64,000 nt of DNA from DAOUKH01 sp965219875 (GTDB lineage: Bacteria; Chloroflexota; Dehalococcoidia; SHYB01), in contig CBDCOW010000005.1 of NCBI GenBank assembly GCA_965219875.1, positions 372,001 through 436,000 on the forward strand. The letters are read 5' to 3'. Shown one piece after another: positions 54,819 through 62,903 of this stretch (position 1 is the first letter of the stretch; each line of letters begins with the position of its first letter). The notes beneath the pieces are model-generated. The model was not told the origin of the DNA and did no database searches. It saw nothing but the letters and a program-made list of their open reading frames with translations. Position numbers and translations under genes: made by a program.

Positions 54819-55595
54819 ATGGGCACGCCGCTTCTTGCCGTCGAAGGACTCCGCGCCTCCGTCAACGGCGTCGAAATCCTCAAGGGAATCAACCTCACGG
54901 TGAACGCCGGCGAGGTCCACGCCGTGATGGGGCCGAACGGCTCGGGGAAGAGCACCCTCGCCAACGTCCTCGCCGGGCACCCCTCATTCGAGGCGACGGC
55001 GGGGAGCGTCCGCTACGCCGGCGCCGACCTGCTCGCGATGAGCCCCGATCTGCGCGCCCGCGAGGGCCTCTTCCTCGCCTTTCAGTATCCCGTCGAGGTC
55101 CCCGGCGTGCGGCTGTCGCAGTTCCTCCGCTCCGCCTACAACGCGGTACAGGTCCACAAAGGCCTGCCCGAGTGCGAGCTGCGGGACTTCAACAAGCTCG
55201 TCAAGCAGAAGATGCAGCTGGTGAAGATGGACCCCAAGCTCACCAGCCGCGCACTGAACGAAGGCTTCTCCGGCGGCGAGAAGAAGCGCAACGAGGTACT
55301 GCAGATGGCCGTCCTCGAACCGCGGCTCGCCATCCTCGACGAGACCGACTCCGGCCTCGACGTTGACGCGCTGCGCACCGTCGCCTCGGGCGTCAACTCG
55401 CTGCGCCGCCCCGGCAACGCCATGATCGTGGTCACGCACTATCAGCGGCTCCTCGATTACATCGTCCCCGACCGCGTCCACGTGCTCATCGACGGGCGGA
55501 TCGTGCTCTCCGGCGGCAAGGAGCTTGGCCTCAAGCTCGAAGCCGAGGGCTACGACTGGGTCCGCGAGCAGACGTCCGCGAGGGCGAAGGCGTAG
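54819..55595 (+). CDS. sufC: Fe-S assembly ATPase SufC
   Basis: A 258-residue ABC-type ATPase of the SufBCD complex. Walker A is GPNGSGKST, signature FSGGEKKRNEVLQM, Walker B LAILDETDSGLD, and the switch His in VVTHYQRLLDYI. These are SufC-specific variants (ETDSGLD, YQR). Seven bases after sufB and two before sufD. Confidence 0.97.
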   Translation: MGTPLLAVEGLRASVNGVEILKGINLTVNAGEVHAVMGPNGSGKSTLANVLAGHPSFEATAGSVRYAGADLLAMSPDLRAREGLFLAFQYPVEVPGVRLSQFLRSAYNAVQVHKGLPECELRDFNKLVKQKMQLVKMDPKLTSRALNEGFSGGEKKRNEVLQMAVLEPRLAILDETDSGLDVDALRTVASGVNSLRRPGNAMIVVTHYQRLLDYIVPDRVHVLIDGRIVLSGGKELGLKLEAEGYDWVREQTSARAKA

Positions 55596-55597
55596 CG

Positions 55598-56923
55598 ATG
55601 GCCGTCGCGGCGGACGCCGCCGAGCGCTACCGCGCCGATTTCCAAGCGGCGGGCGTGGAGATTCCCGCCTGGCTCGCCGGTCTGCGCAAGCGGGCCATGG
55701 AGCGGTTCGCCGAGACCGGCTTCCCCACCGCGCGCCGGGGCAACGAGGCGTGGAAGTACACCAACGTCTCGCCCATCGCCAACGCCGAGCTTGGCCTCGC
55801 ACCCGCCACGGACATCACTCTCTCGAAGGCGCTGCGCGGCGCTCCCCCGCTTCGCGCGGCGCCGGACGGCGCTTGGACGACCCTGGTCTTCGTCAACGGG
55901 CGCTTCGCCGGCGGCTCTGGCAACAAGGTCGCCATACCGCTGGCGGCAGCCCTCGATCAGGACGATTCCTGGGTCGAGGCCCATCTTGCGCGGACCGGCT
56001 CGATCGACTCCGGCGGATTCGCCGCGCTGAACGCCGCCTTCCTCACCGACGCCGCCGTGGTGCGGGTCCCCGCCGGCGGGCCTCTCGCGGCAGTCCATCT
56101 TGTCTTCATCGCGACGGGCGAGTCGAGCATCTCACACCCCCGCGCGCTCGTCGTCGTCGAGCGGGACGCCCGCGCCGCCATCGTCGAGACCCATCTGCAC
56201 ACTGCGTCGGACCGTCTGGTCACCAACGCGGTTACCGAGATCGAGGCCGGCGACAACGCCGACCTCGTCCACGCCAAGCTCGTGCTCGGCGCGCGCGGCT
56301 CGTCGCACGTGGGCTCGACGACGGCCCGCCTCGGACGCGGCGCGTGCCTCACCTCGACGGTCTACACCGGCGGGGCCGAGCTCGTCCGCAGCGCGCTCGA
56401 CGTGCGGCTCGCAGGCGACGGCGCCGCCTGCCGCCTCGACGGGCTCTCGCTGACCCACGGGTCGCAGCACGTCGATAACCAGACCTCTATCGAACACTTA
56501 GCTCCGCGCACAACGAGCGCGCAGCGCTACCGCGCCGTGCTCGACGGCCAATCGCGCAGCGTCTTTTCGGGCCGGGTCCACGTGGCGCCCAATGCCGTCA
56601 AGGCCGACGCCGACCAGTCGAGCCGGGGCCTCCTTCTCTCACAGAAGGCCGAGGCCGACAGCAAGCCGAGCCTCGAAATCTGGACCGACGACGTCAAATG
56701 CCGCCACGGCGCGACGGTGGGGCGGCTCGACGAGGCGGCCTTGTTCTATCTCCGCAGCCGCGGCCTCGAAGAGCCAACCGCGCGGCGGATGCTCGTCGAG
56801 GCCTTCGCCGCCGAGATCGTCGCCGCCGCGGAGCCTCGCGAGCTTCGCGCCTATCTGACCCGCCGCCTCCGCCGCGAGCTCGGTCGCGGCTCGAAGCCCG
56901 CAAAGACGGAACCCGCACCATGA
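55598..56923 (+). CDS. sufD: Fe-S assembly protein SufD
   Basis: A 441-residue SufD. N-terminal RRGNEAWKYTNVSPI and the C-terminal beta-helix blocks SRSVFSGRVHVAPNAVKADADQ-type, QKAEADSKPSLEIWTDDVKC and HGATVGRLDEAALFYLRSRG are diagnostic, including the conserved Cys-Arg-His near the end of the helix. Its stop overlaps the sufS start by four bases. Confidence 0.95.
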   Translation: MAVAADAAERYRADFQAAGVEIPAWLAGLRKRAMERFAETGFPTARRGNEAWKYTNVSPIANAELGLAPATDITLSKALRGAPPLRAAPDGAWTTLVFVNGRFAGGSGNKVAIPLAAALDQDDSWVEAHLARTGSIDSGGFAALNAAFLTDAAVVRVPAGGPLAAVHLVFIATGESSISHPRALVVVERDARAAIVETHLHTASDRLVTNAVTEIEAGDNADLVHAKLVLGARGSSHVGSTTARLGRGACLTSTVYTGGAELVRSALDVRLAGDGAACRLDGLSLTHGSQHVDNQTSIEHLAPRTTSAQRYRAVLDGQSRSVFSGRVHVAPNAVKADADQSSRGLLLSQKAEADSKPSLEIWTDDVKCRHGATVGRLDEAALFYLRSRGLEEPTARRMLVEAFAAEIVAAAEPRELRAYLTRRLRRELGRGSKPAKTEPAP

Positions 56924-58170
56924 CCATGTCCAACCACTCGACCGCCAAGACCGCTCTCGACGTGGAGCGCGTCCGCGCCGACTTCCCCATCCTGCAACAG
57001 CAGGTGAACGGGCGGCCGCTCGTTTATCTCGACAACGCGGCTACCGCGCAGAAGCCGCAGGCCGTGATCGACACCCTCACTCGTTACTACACCACTCTCA
57101 ACGCCAACATCCACCGCGGGGTTCATGCCCTGAGCCAGGCCGCTACGGAGGAGTACGAGGGCGCGCGGAGCAAGATCCGCCGCTTCATCGGCGCGCGCGA
57201 GGACCGCGAGATCATCTTTGTGCGCGGCTCCACCGAGGGGATCAACCTCGTGGCGCAGAGCTTCGCCCGGCCCCGCCTCGCCCCCGGCGACGAGGTGCTG
57301 ATCACGGCGATGGAGCACCACTCCAACATCGTGCCGTGGCAGATCGTCTGCGAGCAGACCGGGGCCAACCTCCGCGTCGTCCCCATCAACGACGACGGCG
57401 AGCTGGAGATGGACGAGTTCGAGCGTCTGATCGGCCCACAGACCAAGATGGTCTCGGCCGTCCACGTGTCGAACGCCCTCGGGACAATCAACCCCGCCCG
57501 TGAGATCGCCACCATCGCCCGGGCGCGCGGCGTCCCCGTCCTGTTCGACGGTGCGCAGGCCGCGCCCCACCTCCGCCTCGACGTCACCGACCTCGACTGC
57601 GACTTCTACGTCTTCTCCGGCCACAAGCTCTACGGCCCCACCGGCGTCGGCGCGCTCTACGGCAAGGCCGAGCACCTCGAAGCGATGCCGCCGTACCAGG
57701 GCGGCGGCGAGCAGATCAAGTCCGTCACCTTCGAGAAGACCATCTATAACGACCTGCCTTACAAGTTCGAAGCGGGAACGCCGCACATCGCCGGCGGCAT
57801 CGGCCTCGGCGCCGCCATCGATTACGTCGAGTCCGTCGGTCGCGAGGCCATCGAGGCCTACGAGGCGGAGCTGCTCGCCTACGGGACGGAACGGCTCGCC
57901 GGCGTCGAGCGGCTGCGGCCCATCGGCACGGCGCGGCACAAGGCGGGCGTGCTCAGCTTCACCCTCGACGGCGTCCACCCCCACGACGTGGGCACGATTC
58001 TCGATACCGAGGGCATCGCCATCCGCACCGGCCACCACTGCGCTCAGCCGGTGATGGACCGGTTCGGCGTGCCGGCGACGGCCCGCGCGTCGCTCGCCTT
58101 CTACAACACCAAAGCGGAGATCGACGCCCTCGTCGAGGGGATCGACAAGGTCCTCGAAGTGATGGGCTAG
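56920..58170 (+). CDS. sufS: Cysteine desulfurase SufS
   Basis: A 416-residue PLP enzyme that supplies sulfur. Blocks: YLDNAATAQKP, NIHRGVHALSQAAT, ITAMEHHSNIVPWQ, FDGAQAAPHLRLDV, the PLP Lys in SGHKLYGPTG and the persulfide-forming Cys in RTGHHCAQPVM. The open frame extends upstream inside sufD; ATG at 56920 overlaps the sufD stop (ATGA). Confidence 0.97.
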   Translation: MTMSNHSTAKTALDVERVRADFPILQQQVNGRPLVYLDNAATAQKPQAVIDTLTRYYTTLNANIHRGVHALSQAATEEYEGARSKIRRFIGAREDREIIFVRGSTEGINLVAQSFARPRLAPGDEVLITAMEHHSNIVPWQIVCEQTGANLRVVPINDDGELEMDEFERLIGPQTKMVSAVHVSNALGTINPAREIATIARARGVPVLFDGAQAAPHLRLDVTDLDCDFYVFSGHKLYGPTGVGALYGKAEHLEAMPPYQGGGEQIKSVTFEKTIYNDLPYKFEAGTPHIAGGIGLGAAIDYVESVGREAIEAYEAELLAYGTERLAGVERLRPIGTARHKAGVLSFTLDGVHPHDVGTILDTEGIAIRTGHHCAQPVMDRFGVPATARASLAFYNTKAEIDALVEGIDKVLEVMG

Positions 58171-58197
58171 ACGGAGTCAGAGGAGAACCCCCCGGAC

Positions 58198-58647
58198 GTG
58201 TCGGAGCTACGAGAGCTTTACCAAGAGCTGGTCTTGGACCACAACAGCAGGCCGCGCAATTTCCGTGAGCTTGAGAACGCCACGACGCGCATGGAGGGAT
58301 ACAATCCCCTCTGCGGCGACCGGGTGACGGTCTACGTCAGGCTCGACGACGGGCGCATCGAGGACATGAGCTTCCAGGGCTCGGGATGCGCCATCTCCCG
58401 CGCCTCGGCCTCCATGATGACCGCGACCGTGAAGGGCAAGACGATCGAGGAGGCGGAACGTCTCTTCGGGGCCTTCCACGAAATGGTCACTGGCGGGGCT
58501 GAGCCGGGGGACGAGGACGACCTGGGCGACCTCGAAGTGCTCGCCGGCGTGGCGGAGTTCCCCTCGCGGGTGAAGTGCGCCACGTTGTCGTGGCATTCGA
58601 TGATGTCGGCGTTGAAGGGGCAGAAGAAGCCGGTGAGCACCGAGTAG
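58198..58647 (+). CDS. sufU: SufU-type sulfur acceptor/scaffold
   Basis: A 149-residue protein. The three conserved cysteines and Asp are in NPLCGDRV, GSGCAISRASASMM and RVKCATLSWHSM. The insertion between the second and third Cys is of SufU length. It accepts sulfur from SufS. GTG start, 27 bases after sufS. Confidence 0.95.
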   Translation: MSELRELYQELVLDHNSRPRNFRELENATTRMEGYNPLCGDRVTVYVRLDDGRIEDMSFQGSGCAISRASASMMTATVKGKTIEEAERLFGAFHEMVTGGAEPGDEDDLGDLEVLAGVAEFPSRVKCATLSWHSMMSALKGQKKPVSTE

Positions 58648-58683
58648 GGATTCACCGGCGGGCGGAAGCGGAGGAGGAGAGCG

Positions 58684-59151
58684 ATGCATGTGCCGATCAA
58701 AGTCGATTACGCGGTGCGGGCCCTCGTTGACCTCGCCCAGCGCGCCGACTCGGGGCCGGTGCACGCCGCCGCCGTCGCCCAGCGCCAGGGCATCCCCGAG
58801 GCCTACCTCGAACGGCTGCTCAGCGCGTTGAATAAGCAGGGGCTGGTCTCCAGCCAGCGGGGACCGCAGGGCGGTCACGTGTTGGGACGCGACCCCGCCG
58901 AGATCGACTTGCGCTCCGTCATGGAGGCGCTCGGCGACACCGTCTCCACCGTCTCGTGCATCGAGGACCCCGATCTCTGCGTCCATTCCGGCGCGTGCGG
59001 CCAGCGCGACATCTGGCGCGACGTCGAGGAGGCGGTGAACGAAATCCTCGCCAAGACGTCGATTGCCGACCTCGCCGAGCGCACCGCCACCGTCGAGCCG
59101 GCCCCGGCGCAGGCTTCTCCTCAGCCTGCGCCGGTCAAACTGCTAATCTAA
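58684..59151 (+). CDS. Rrf2-family Fe-S-sensing transcriptional regulator (IscR-like)
   Basis: A 155-residue regulator. The winged helix reads VDYAVRALVDLAQRADSG, IPEAYLERLLSALNKQGLVSS-type and RGPQGGHVLGRDP. Three cysteines, Cys92, Cys99 and Cys105 (SCIEDPDLC and HSGACG), match the cluster-binding set of IscR. Encoded at the end of the suf genes, it very likely binds the palindrome at 53294-53316. Confidence 0.92.
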   Translation: MHVPIKVDYAVRALVDLAQRADSGPVHAAAVAQRQGIPEAYLERLLSALNKQGLVSSQRGPQGGHVLGRDPAEIDLRSVMEALGDTVSTVSCIEDPDLCVHSGACGQRDIWRDVEEAVNEILAKTSIADLAERTATVEPAPAQASPQPAPVKLLI

Positions 59152-59170
59152 ACGGAAACAGAGGCAGCGA

Positions 59171-59656
59171 GTGCCAACCTTCGACATCGTCTCCCGCGCC
59201 GATCTAACGGAAGTGGAGAACGCCGTTCAGGGCGTGCTCCGCGAGATCAAGCAGCGGTACGACTTCAAGGACAGCAAGGCGCGGATCGACCGTGACGGCG
59301 ACGTCCTCACCCTGCTCGCCGACGACGACATGCGCCTGCGCCAGATGCACGAGCTGCTCCAGACCTACCTCGTGCGCCGCAAGGTCGATCCCGCCGCGCT
59401 CGAATACAAGGACCCCCAGAACGCCTCGGGCGGCGCGCTCCGGCAGACCGCCGTCGTGCGCCAGGGCATCCCCGCCGACGCTGCCAAGCGCATCACCAAG
59501 GCGATCAAGGACTCGAAGCTCAAGGTCCAGGCCGCCATCCAAGGCGAGGAGCTCCGCGTCAGCGGCAAGAAGCGCGACGACCTCCAGCAAACCATCGCAC
59601 TGGTCAAGGACCTCGACCTCGACCGCCCGGTGCAATACGTCAACATGCGCGACTAG
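59171..59656 (+). CDS. yajQ: YajQ-family nucleotide-binding protein
   Basis: A 161-residue member with two RNP-like domains. Diagnostic blocks are TFDIVSRADLTEVENAV, EIKQRYDFKDSKARI, VRQGIPADAAKRITKAIKDS and the final RPVQYVNMRD. Some members bind cyclic di-GMP or other nucleotides. GTG start with GAGG upstream, 20 bases after the Rrf2 gene and probably cotranscribed. Confidence 0.94.
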   Translation: MPTFDIVSRADLTEVENAVQGVLREIKQRYDFKDSKARIDRDGDVLTLLADDDMRLRQMHELLQTYLVRRKVDPAALEYKDPQNASGGALRQTAVVRQGIPADAAKRITKAIKDSKLKVQAAIQGEELRVSGKKRDDLQQTIALVKDLDLDRPVQYVNMRD

Positions 59657-59673
59657 CGCGGGCGCACCCCAGA

Positions 59674-59698
59674 CCTCTCCCCCTCTGGGAGGCTTTTG
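59674..59698 (+). terminator. Possible terminator after yajQ (family B repeat variant)
   Basis: CCTCTCCC and GGGAGG flank CCTCT with a bulge, followed by CTTTTG. It also resembles the family B repeat. Confidence 0.35.
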
Positions 59699-59801
59699 TG
59701 TAACTCTGGCCCCGGCCACGTGGGCCGTTGACAATCGCCGCCAAAAGTCGTTCCCTGTTGGCGAAGAGTCCGGCGCGTGAAGCCGGGCGAGGAGGGGGCA
59801 C

Positions 59802-60923
59802 ATGCGCGACTATCAACTCGTTTCAGGTGACGGGCACGTCAACGAGCCGCCCGAGCTTTGGAAGAACGGGCTACCCGCCGAGTACGCCGACCGGGCGCCC
59901 CGCCTCGAACACTTCGAGGAAGGCGACGCCTGGATCTTCGAGGGTGCCCCGGCCCCGATCAACTTCGGGAACAACATCAACGGCGGCCTTCCGCCCGAGC
60001 AGTGCGTCCCCTGGAAGCTGTGGGAGGACGTCCCTCGCGCCGGCTACGACCCCGTTGCGCGCCTCGAAGCCCAGGACCTGGACGGCGTCGACGCCGAGGT
60101 CCTCTATCCCACGCCGCGGCAATCGATGGCGGTGTGGGCCGTGGCCGGCAAAGACCCCGGCTTCCACCTGGCCCTGCTCCACGCCTACAACGACTGGCTC
60201 GCCGCCTATTGCGGCCACGCCCCCGACCGCCTCGTCGGCGCGGCGATGATTCCCACCCTGGGCGTCGACTCGGCCTTGGCGGAGCTCGACCGCGCCATGG
60301 CCGCCCCCGGGCTCCAAACGCCGCTCCTCGCTCAATGGCCGTCCGCCGGACCGGCCATCTCCCCGGACGACGACCCCTTCTGGGCGGCCATGGTTGAGAT
60401 AGACCGCACCGTCAGCATTCACGTCAGCGTCTCGCCCGGCATCACCGGCGACGACGACCCCAACCGCACCGGCCTCACCTCCCGGGGCGAGTTGCGCCAC
60501 ACCACGACGCCGAACAACTGCCTCGAGCTGATCTACACCGGCGTCTTCGACCGCTTCCCCAGCCTCAACGTCGTCTTCGCGGAATGCGACTCCTCGTGGG
60601 TGCCGTACGTCAAGGAGCAGCTCGACAACCGTTATCAGCGCCTCAGCCCCACTGTGCGCCCCAAGCTCGACGAGCTCCCCAGCTACTACTTCGACCACAA
60701 CATCTTCACCACCTACATCACCGACTACTACGGCGTGGTCAACCGTCATTTCATCGGCGTGAGCCAAATGATGTGGTCGAGCGACTACCCGCACATGGGA
60801 GCAGACTTCCCCAACTCGCGGCGCGTCATCGAGGAGCACTTCAAGGGCGTGCCGGAGGACGAGAAGCACGCCATCCTCGCCGGCAACTGCGTCCGCGTCT
60901 ACCGCATCGGGGAGGGCAGCTAG
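59802..60923 (+). CDS. Amidohydrolase-2 family metal-dependent hydrolase
   Basis: A 373-residue TIM-barrel protein. It opens YQLVSGDGHVNEPPELW (D-x-H metal motif) and has a His-rich TVSIHVSVSPG strand and the late acidic ligand in WSSDYPHMGADFPNS. A paralogue is at 17831-19021. The last 120 bases, including a 103-base identical stretch, are duplicated at 61734-61861 on the far side of a toxin-antitoxin module. GCGAGGAGG precedes the ATG. Substrate unknown. Confidence 0.88.
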   Translation: MRDYQLVSGDGHVNEPPELWKNGLPAEYADRAPRLEHFEEGDAWIFEGAPAPINFGNNINGGLPPEQCVPWKLWEDVPRAGYDPVARLEAQDLDGVDAEVLYPTPRQSMAVWAVAGKDPGFHLALLHAYNDWLAAYCGHAPDRLVGAAMIPTLGVDSALAELDRAMAAPGLQTPLLAQWPSAGPAISPDDDPFWAAMVEIDRTVSIHVSVSPGITGDDDPNRTGLTSRGELRHTTTPNNCLELIYTGVFDRFPSLNVVFAECDSSWVPYVKEQLDNRYQRLSPTVRPKLDELPSYYFDHNIFTTYITDYYGVVNRHFIGVSQMMWSSDYPHMGADFPNSRRVIEEHFKGVPEDEKHAILAGNCVRVYRIGEGS

Positions 60924-61036
60924 GGCCCGCTCCGTTTCGTAGGGGCGCCTCTCGTGGGCGCCGTCCGGCCTCTCCTCCTTTGGGGCGTCTGCGAGAGGGC
61001 ACGCGCCGTCACGCGCGTCGGCGCAATAGCGCTCCA

Positions 61037-61471
61037 TCACACCGGAATGACGCACAAAGAGGCGCGTTCGCTTTTCGGGACCAACCCTTCCATGCCCTTG
61101 TCCAGCGTAGCTAACTGTCCATTTCGTTGCATTGCGGCGGCGAGCAATACGGCGTCCGTAATCTGACGGTAACCCTGGAGACGAACGCCGATCGATTGCG
61201 GCAAATGCACGATGGTCTGGTCCAGCGGCCAAAACGCATGGGACTCCAATTGGGTGAGTCTCTGCAAGACCGCGATGGCGTCGAGGGGAGTGACGGTATG
61301 CCGCACCGCCGACGGATTCGAGGATACACGGACGAAACCTGCCTCCGTTAAGGGACAGGTTGCCCAGCCGCCCTCGCGGCGCCCCTCGAACCATGCTCTG
61401 GCGGCGGCGTGATGCACATGGTTGGGCCAAGCGAGGGCTACTAGGACGTTCACATCCAGCAGCGCGGTCAC
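61037..61471 (-). CDS. vapC: PIN-domain toxin (VapC-like)
   Basis: A 144-residue PIN-domain ribonuclease. Acidic sites are Asp in ALLDVNVLVAL, Glu in CPLTEAGFVRV, Asp in YRQITDAVLLAAA and a late Asp in LATLDKGME. The GTG start at 61471 overlaps the antitoxin stop (GTGA); a TTG two codons earlier is possible. It is convergent with the amidohydrolase and lies between the two copies of that gene's 3' end. Confidence 0.88.
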   Translation of the reverse strand: MTALLDVNVLVALAWPNHVHHAAARAWFEGRREGGWATCPLTEAGFVRVSSNPSAVRHTVTPLDAIAVLQRLTQLESHAFWPLDQTIVHLPQSIGVRLQGYRQITDAVLLAAAMQRNGQLATLDKGMEGLVPKSERASLCVIPV

Positions 61472-61689
61472 GGCCAATCACTCAGCGACCGGTAGACATC
61501 CTCGCTGGTGATCGGTTCTGCATCGGTGGCGACGGCAAAGACCGTCCCGTCCCCGTCACCGGGAGGTGGGCTCTTGAAGCCGCGCCGCGCCAACTCCGAT
61601 AGGGCGTTCCCAAGGCTGCTTCCCTTCCGCTCCGCTAGCGCCCGGGCGACGGCCAGGACATCGTCGTCAATTGTTATCGTCGTTCGCAT
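61468..61689 (-). CDS. Ribbon-helix-helix antitoxin
   Basis: A 73-residue antitoxin. The N-terminal RHH domain reads MRTTITIDDDVLAVARALAE and SSLGNALSELARRG; the acidic C-terminal tail (ITSEDVYRSLSDW) would contact the toxin. Overlaps vapC by four bases. It has no ribosome binding site, in line with the leaderless promoter at 61696-61724. Confidence 0.88.
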   Translation of the reverse strand: MRTTITIDDDVLAVARALAERKGSSLGNALSELARRGFKSPPPGDGDGTVFAVATDAEPITSEDVYRSLSDWP

Positions 61690-61695
61690 ACCGAC

Positions 61696-61724
61696 ATCAT
61701 CACATCACAGCATCTACTCGTCAA
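61696..61724 (-). promoter_or_regulatory. Promoter of the toxin-antitoxin module, leaderless
   Basis: Minus-strand TTGACG (61724-61719) and GATGAT (61701-61696) with 17-base spacing. The -10 ends seven bases before the ATG, so transcription would start at the start codon. GTGATG half-site repeats between them may bind the antitoxin. Confidence 0.5.
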
Positions 61725-61733
61725 GACAGCGTT

Positions 61734-61861
61734 CCGGGGCCGACTCTCCCCAACTCGCGGCGCGTCATCGAGGAGCACTTCAAGGGCGTGCCGGAGGACG
61801 AGAAGCACGCCATCCTCGCCGGCAACTGCGTCCGCGTCTACCGCATCGGCGAGGGAGCGTG
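61734..61861 (+). pseudogene. Duplicated 3' end of the amidohydrolase gene
   Basis: Matches 60796-60923; positions 61747-61849 are identical to 60808-60910 (103 bases, offset 939). The reading SRRVIEEHFKGVPEDEK through YRIGEGA plus stop is kept. No start or upstream part exists. Near identity implies a recent event. Confidence 0.92.
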
Positions 61862-61949
61862 AGGCGCTCCCCCTGTTCTCAGGGGTCCCCTGCGGGCGTC
61901 CGTCCGGCCTCGCCCGTCTAGGGGACACCTGAAGCCTCTGCTCCTCGCC

Positions 61950-62032
61950 GGGCCATGGGCCCGCTCCTGCGCGTCCGCAGGGCAATGGGACCGTCTCCCG
62001 CGTGTCCGCGGGGCTATGGGACGCTCCCGGCG
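61950..62032. repeat. 30/31-bp minisatellite, about 2.7 copies
   Basis: Units begin GGGCCATGGG, GGGCAATGGG and GGGCTATGGG at 61950, 61980 and 62011, with CGTCCGC or TGTCCGC at their ends. Confidence 0.65.
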
Positions 62033-62107
62033 ATAGGAACATACGTTCTTTCATGATGGTAGTGCCTCGTCGAGGCCGTGTCAAGCAGGCAATGGCGAGG
62101 GCGATTA

Positions 62108-62160
62108 GTGCATCGCCCCTACGGGAGCGGGCACCCACAAGGGGCGCCCCTACGGGAGCG
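62108..62160. repeat. Partial copies of the GCACCC inverted repeat
   Basis: Two CCCCTACGGGAGCGG units flank GCACCCACAAGGGGCGCCCC. Related to 52228-52262. Confidence 0.65.
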
Positions 62161-62191
62161 GAGAGATTCCCGCTTTCGCGGTCCGCCGCGC

Positions 62192-62599
62192 TCAGAGCAG
62201 GCCGCTGAGCGCCTCTTGGGGATCGACGGCGGGGATTGGGGAGCGTTCGTAGTCCCTGACGTTCCTGGTCACGATGTGGCCGGCGCCGCAAGCACGGGCG
62301 GCGGCGACCTGCATCGCGTCCTCGAAGTCCGTCATGGGAAGCTCGGCGGCGTAACGTATGGCCTCGGTGCCGGTCGCCGCCACCGCCACGAATCGCGTGA
62401 GGTGGACGATGAAGTCGCGGGTGCGTACGCCGCCGCGCGCCGGGGCCACCATGTAGTAGAGGTTGGAGACCGAGTGCCAGGCGATGGAAGCGTCCTCCGC
62501 GCCCTGTTCAATCCGGTCCAATAGTTCCGAGGCCGGGCCGGAGTGCGGACGCCGATCGAGGGCGACGTCGATCAGCACGTCGGTGTCAAGCAGGATCAC
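62192..62599 (-). CDS. vapC: PIN-domain toxin (VapC-like)
   Basis: A 135-residue PIN-domain ribonuclease: Asp in ILLDTDVLIDVAL, Ser/Asn-type WHSVSNLYYM at the second site, Asp in TDFEDAMQVAAA, and TRNVRDY late. The second acidic residue is not obvious, as is usual for the group with DUF6364 antitoxins. Start overlaps the antitoxin stop by four bases. Confidence 0.9.
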   Translation of the reverse strand: MILLDTDVLIDVALDRRPHSGPASELLDRIEQGAEDASIAWHSVSNLYYMVAPARGGVRTRDFIVHLTRFVAVAATGTEAIRYAAELPMTDFEDAMQVAAARACGAGHIVTRNVRDYERSPIPAVDPQEALSGLL

Positions 62600-62820
62600 T
62601 GGAGATACTTCTTGGCCAGGGCGTCATAGCGCGGGTCGTCACGCTCCGCCGCCTTGAACCGGCCCCGCCACCGAGCGGTGAAGGACGGAGCATCCGCTCC
62701 GGCAACCTCTCTAAGCGATTGCTCGATTAGCGACGACAGCGAGACGCCGCGAGAGCGCGCGTACCGCTTGGCCTTCGGGACCAGCTCGGCGTCCACCGTG
62801 ATAGTGAGCTTCTGTTTCAT
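62596..62820 (-). CDS. DUF6364-like ribbon-helix-helix antitoxin
   Basis: A 74-residue antitoxin. N-terminus QKLTITVDAELVPKAKRYAR and SLSSLIEQSLREV is a ribbon-helix-helix; the C-terminal half (RWRGRFKAAERDDPRYDALA) is the toxin-binding tail. Probably binds the palindrome at 62843-62854. Confidence 0.88.
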   Translation of the reverse strand: MKQKLTITVDAELVPKAKRYARSRGVSLSSLIEQSLREVAGADAPSFTARWRGRFKAAERDDPRYDALAKKYLQ

Positions 62821-62842
62821 CGCGCGGTTGCTTTCTCGCTAG

Positions 62843-62854
62843 GCATACGTATGC
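62843..62854 (-). promoter_or_regulatory. Perfect 12-bp palindrome, candidate antitoxin operator
   Basis: GCATACGTATGC, with a related half-site pair (GTATACGTGTAT) 20 bases further out, 22 bases before the antitoxin ATG. Confidence 0.5.
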
Positions 62855-62903
62855 TGCCGCGTAGTATACGTGTATCGCCGGCGGCCTTCAACATCAACGT
62901 GAG

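Larger units (their letters stand above)
61862..62191. other. Non-coding gap with short repeats
   Basis: Contains a short GC-rich minisatellite (61950-62032) and a family A-type inverted repeat (62108-62160). No gene recognised. Confidence 0.5.
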
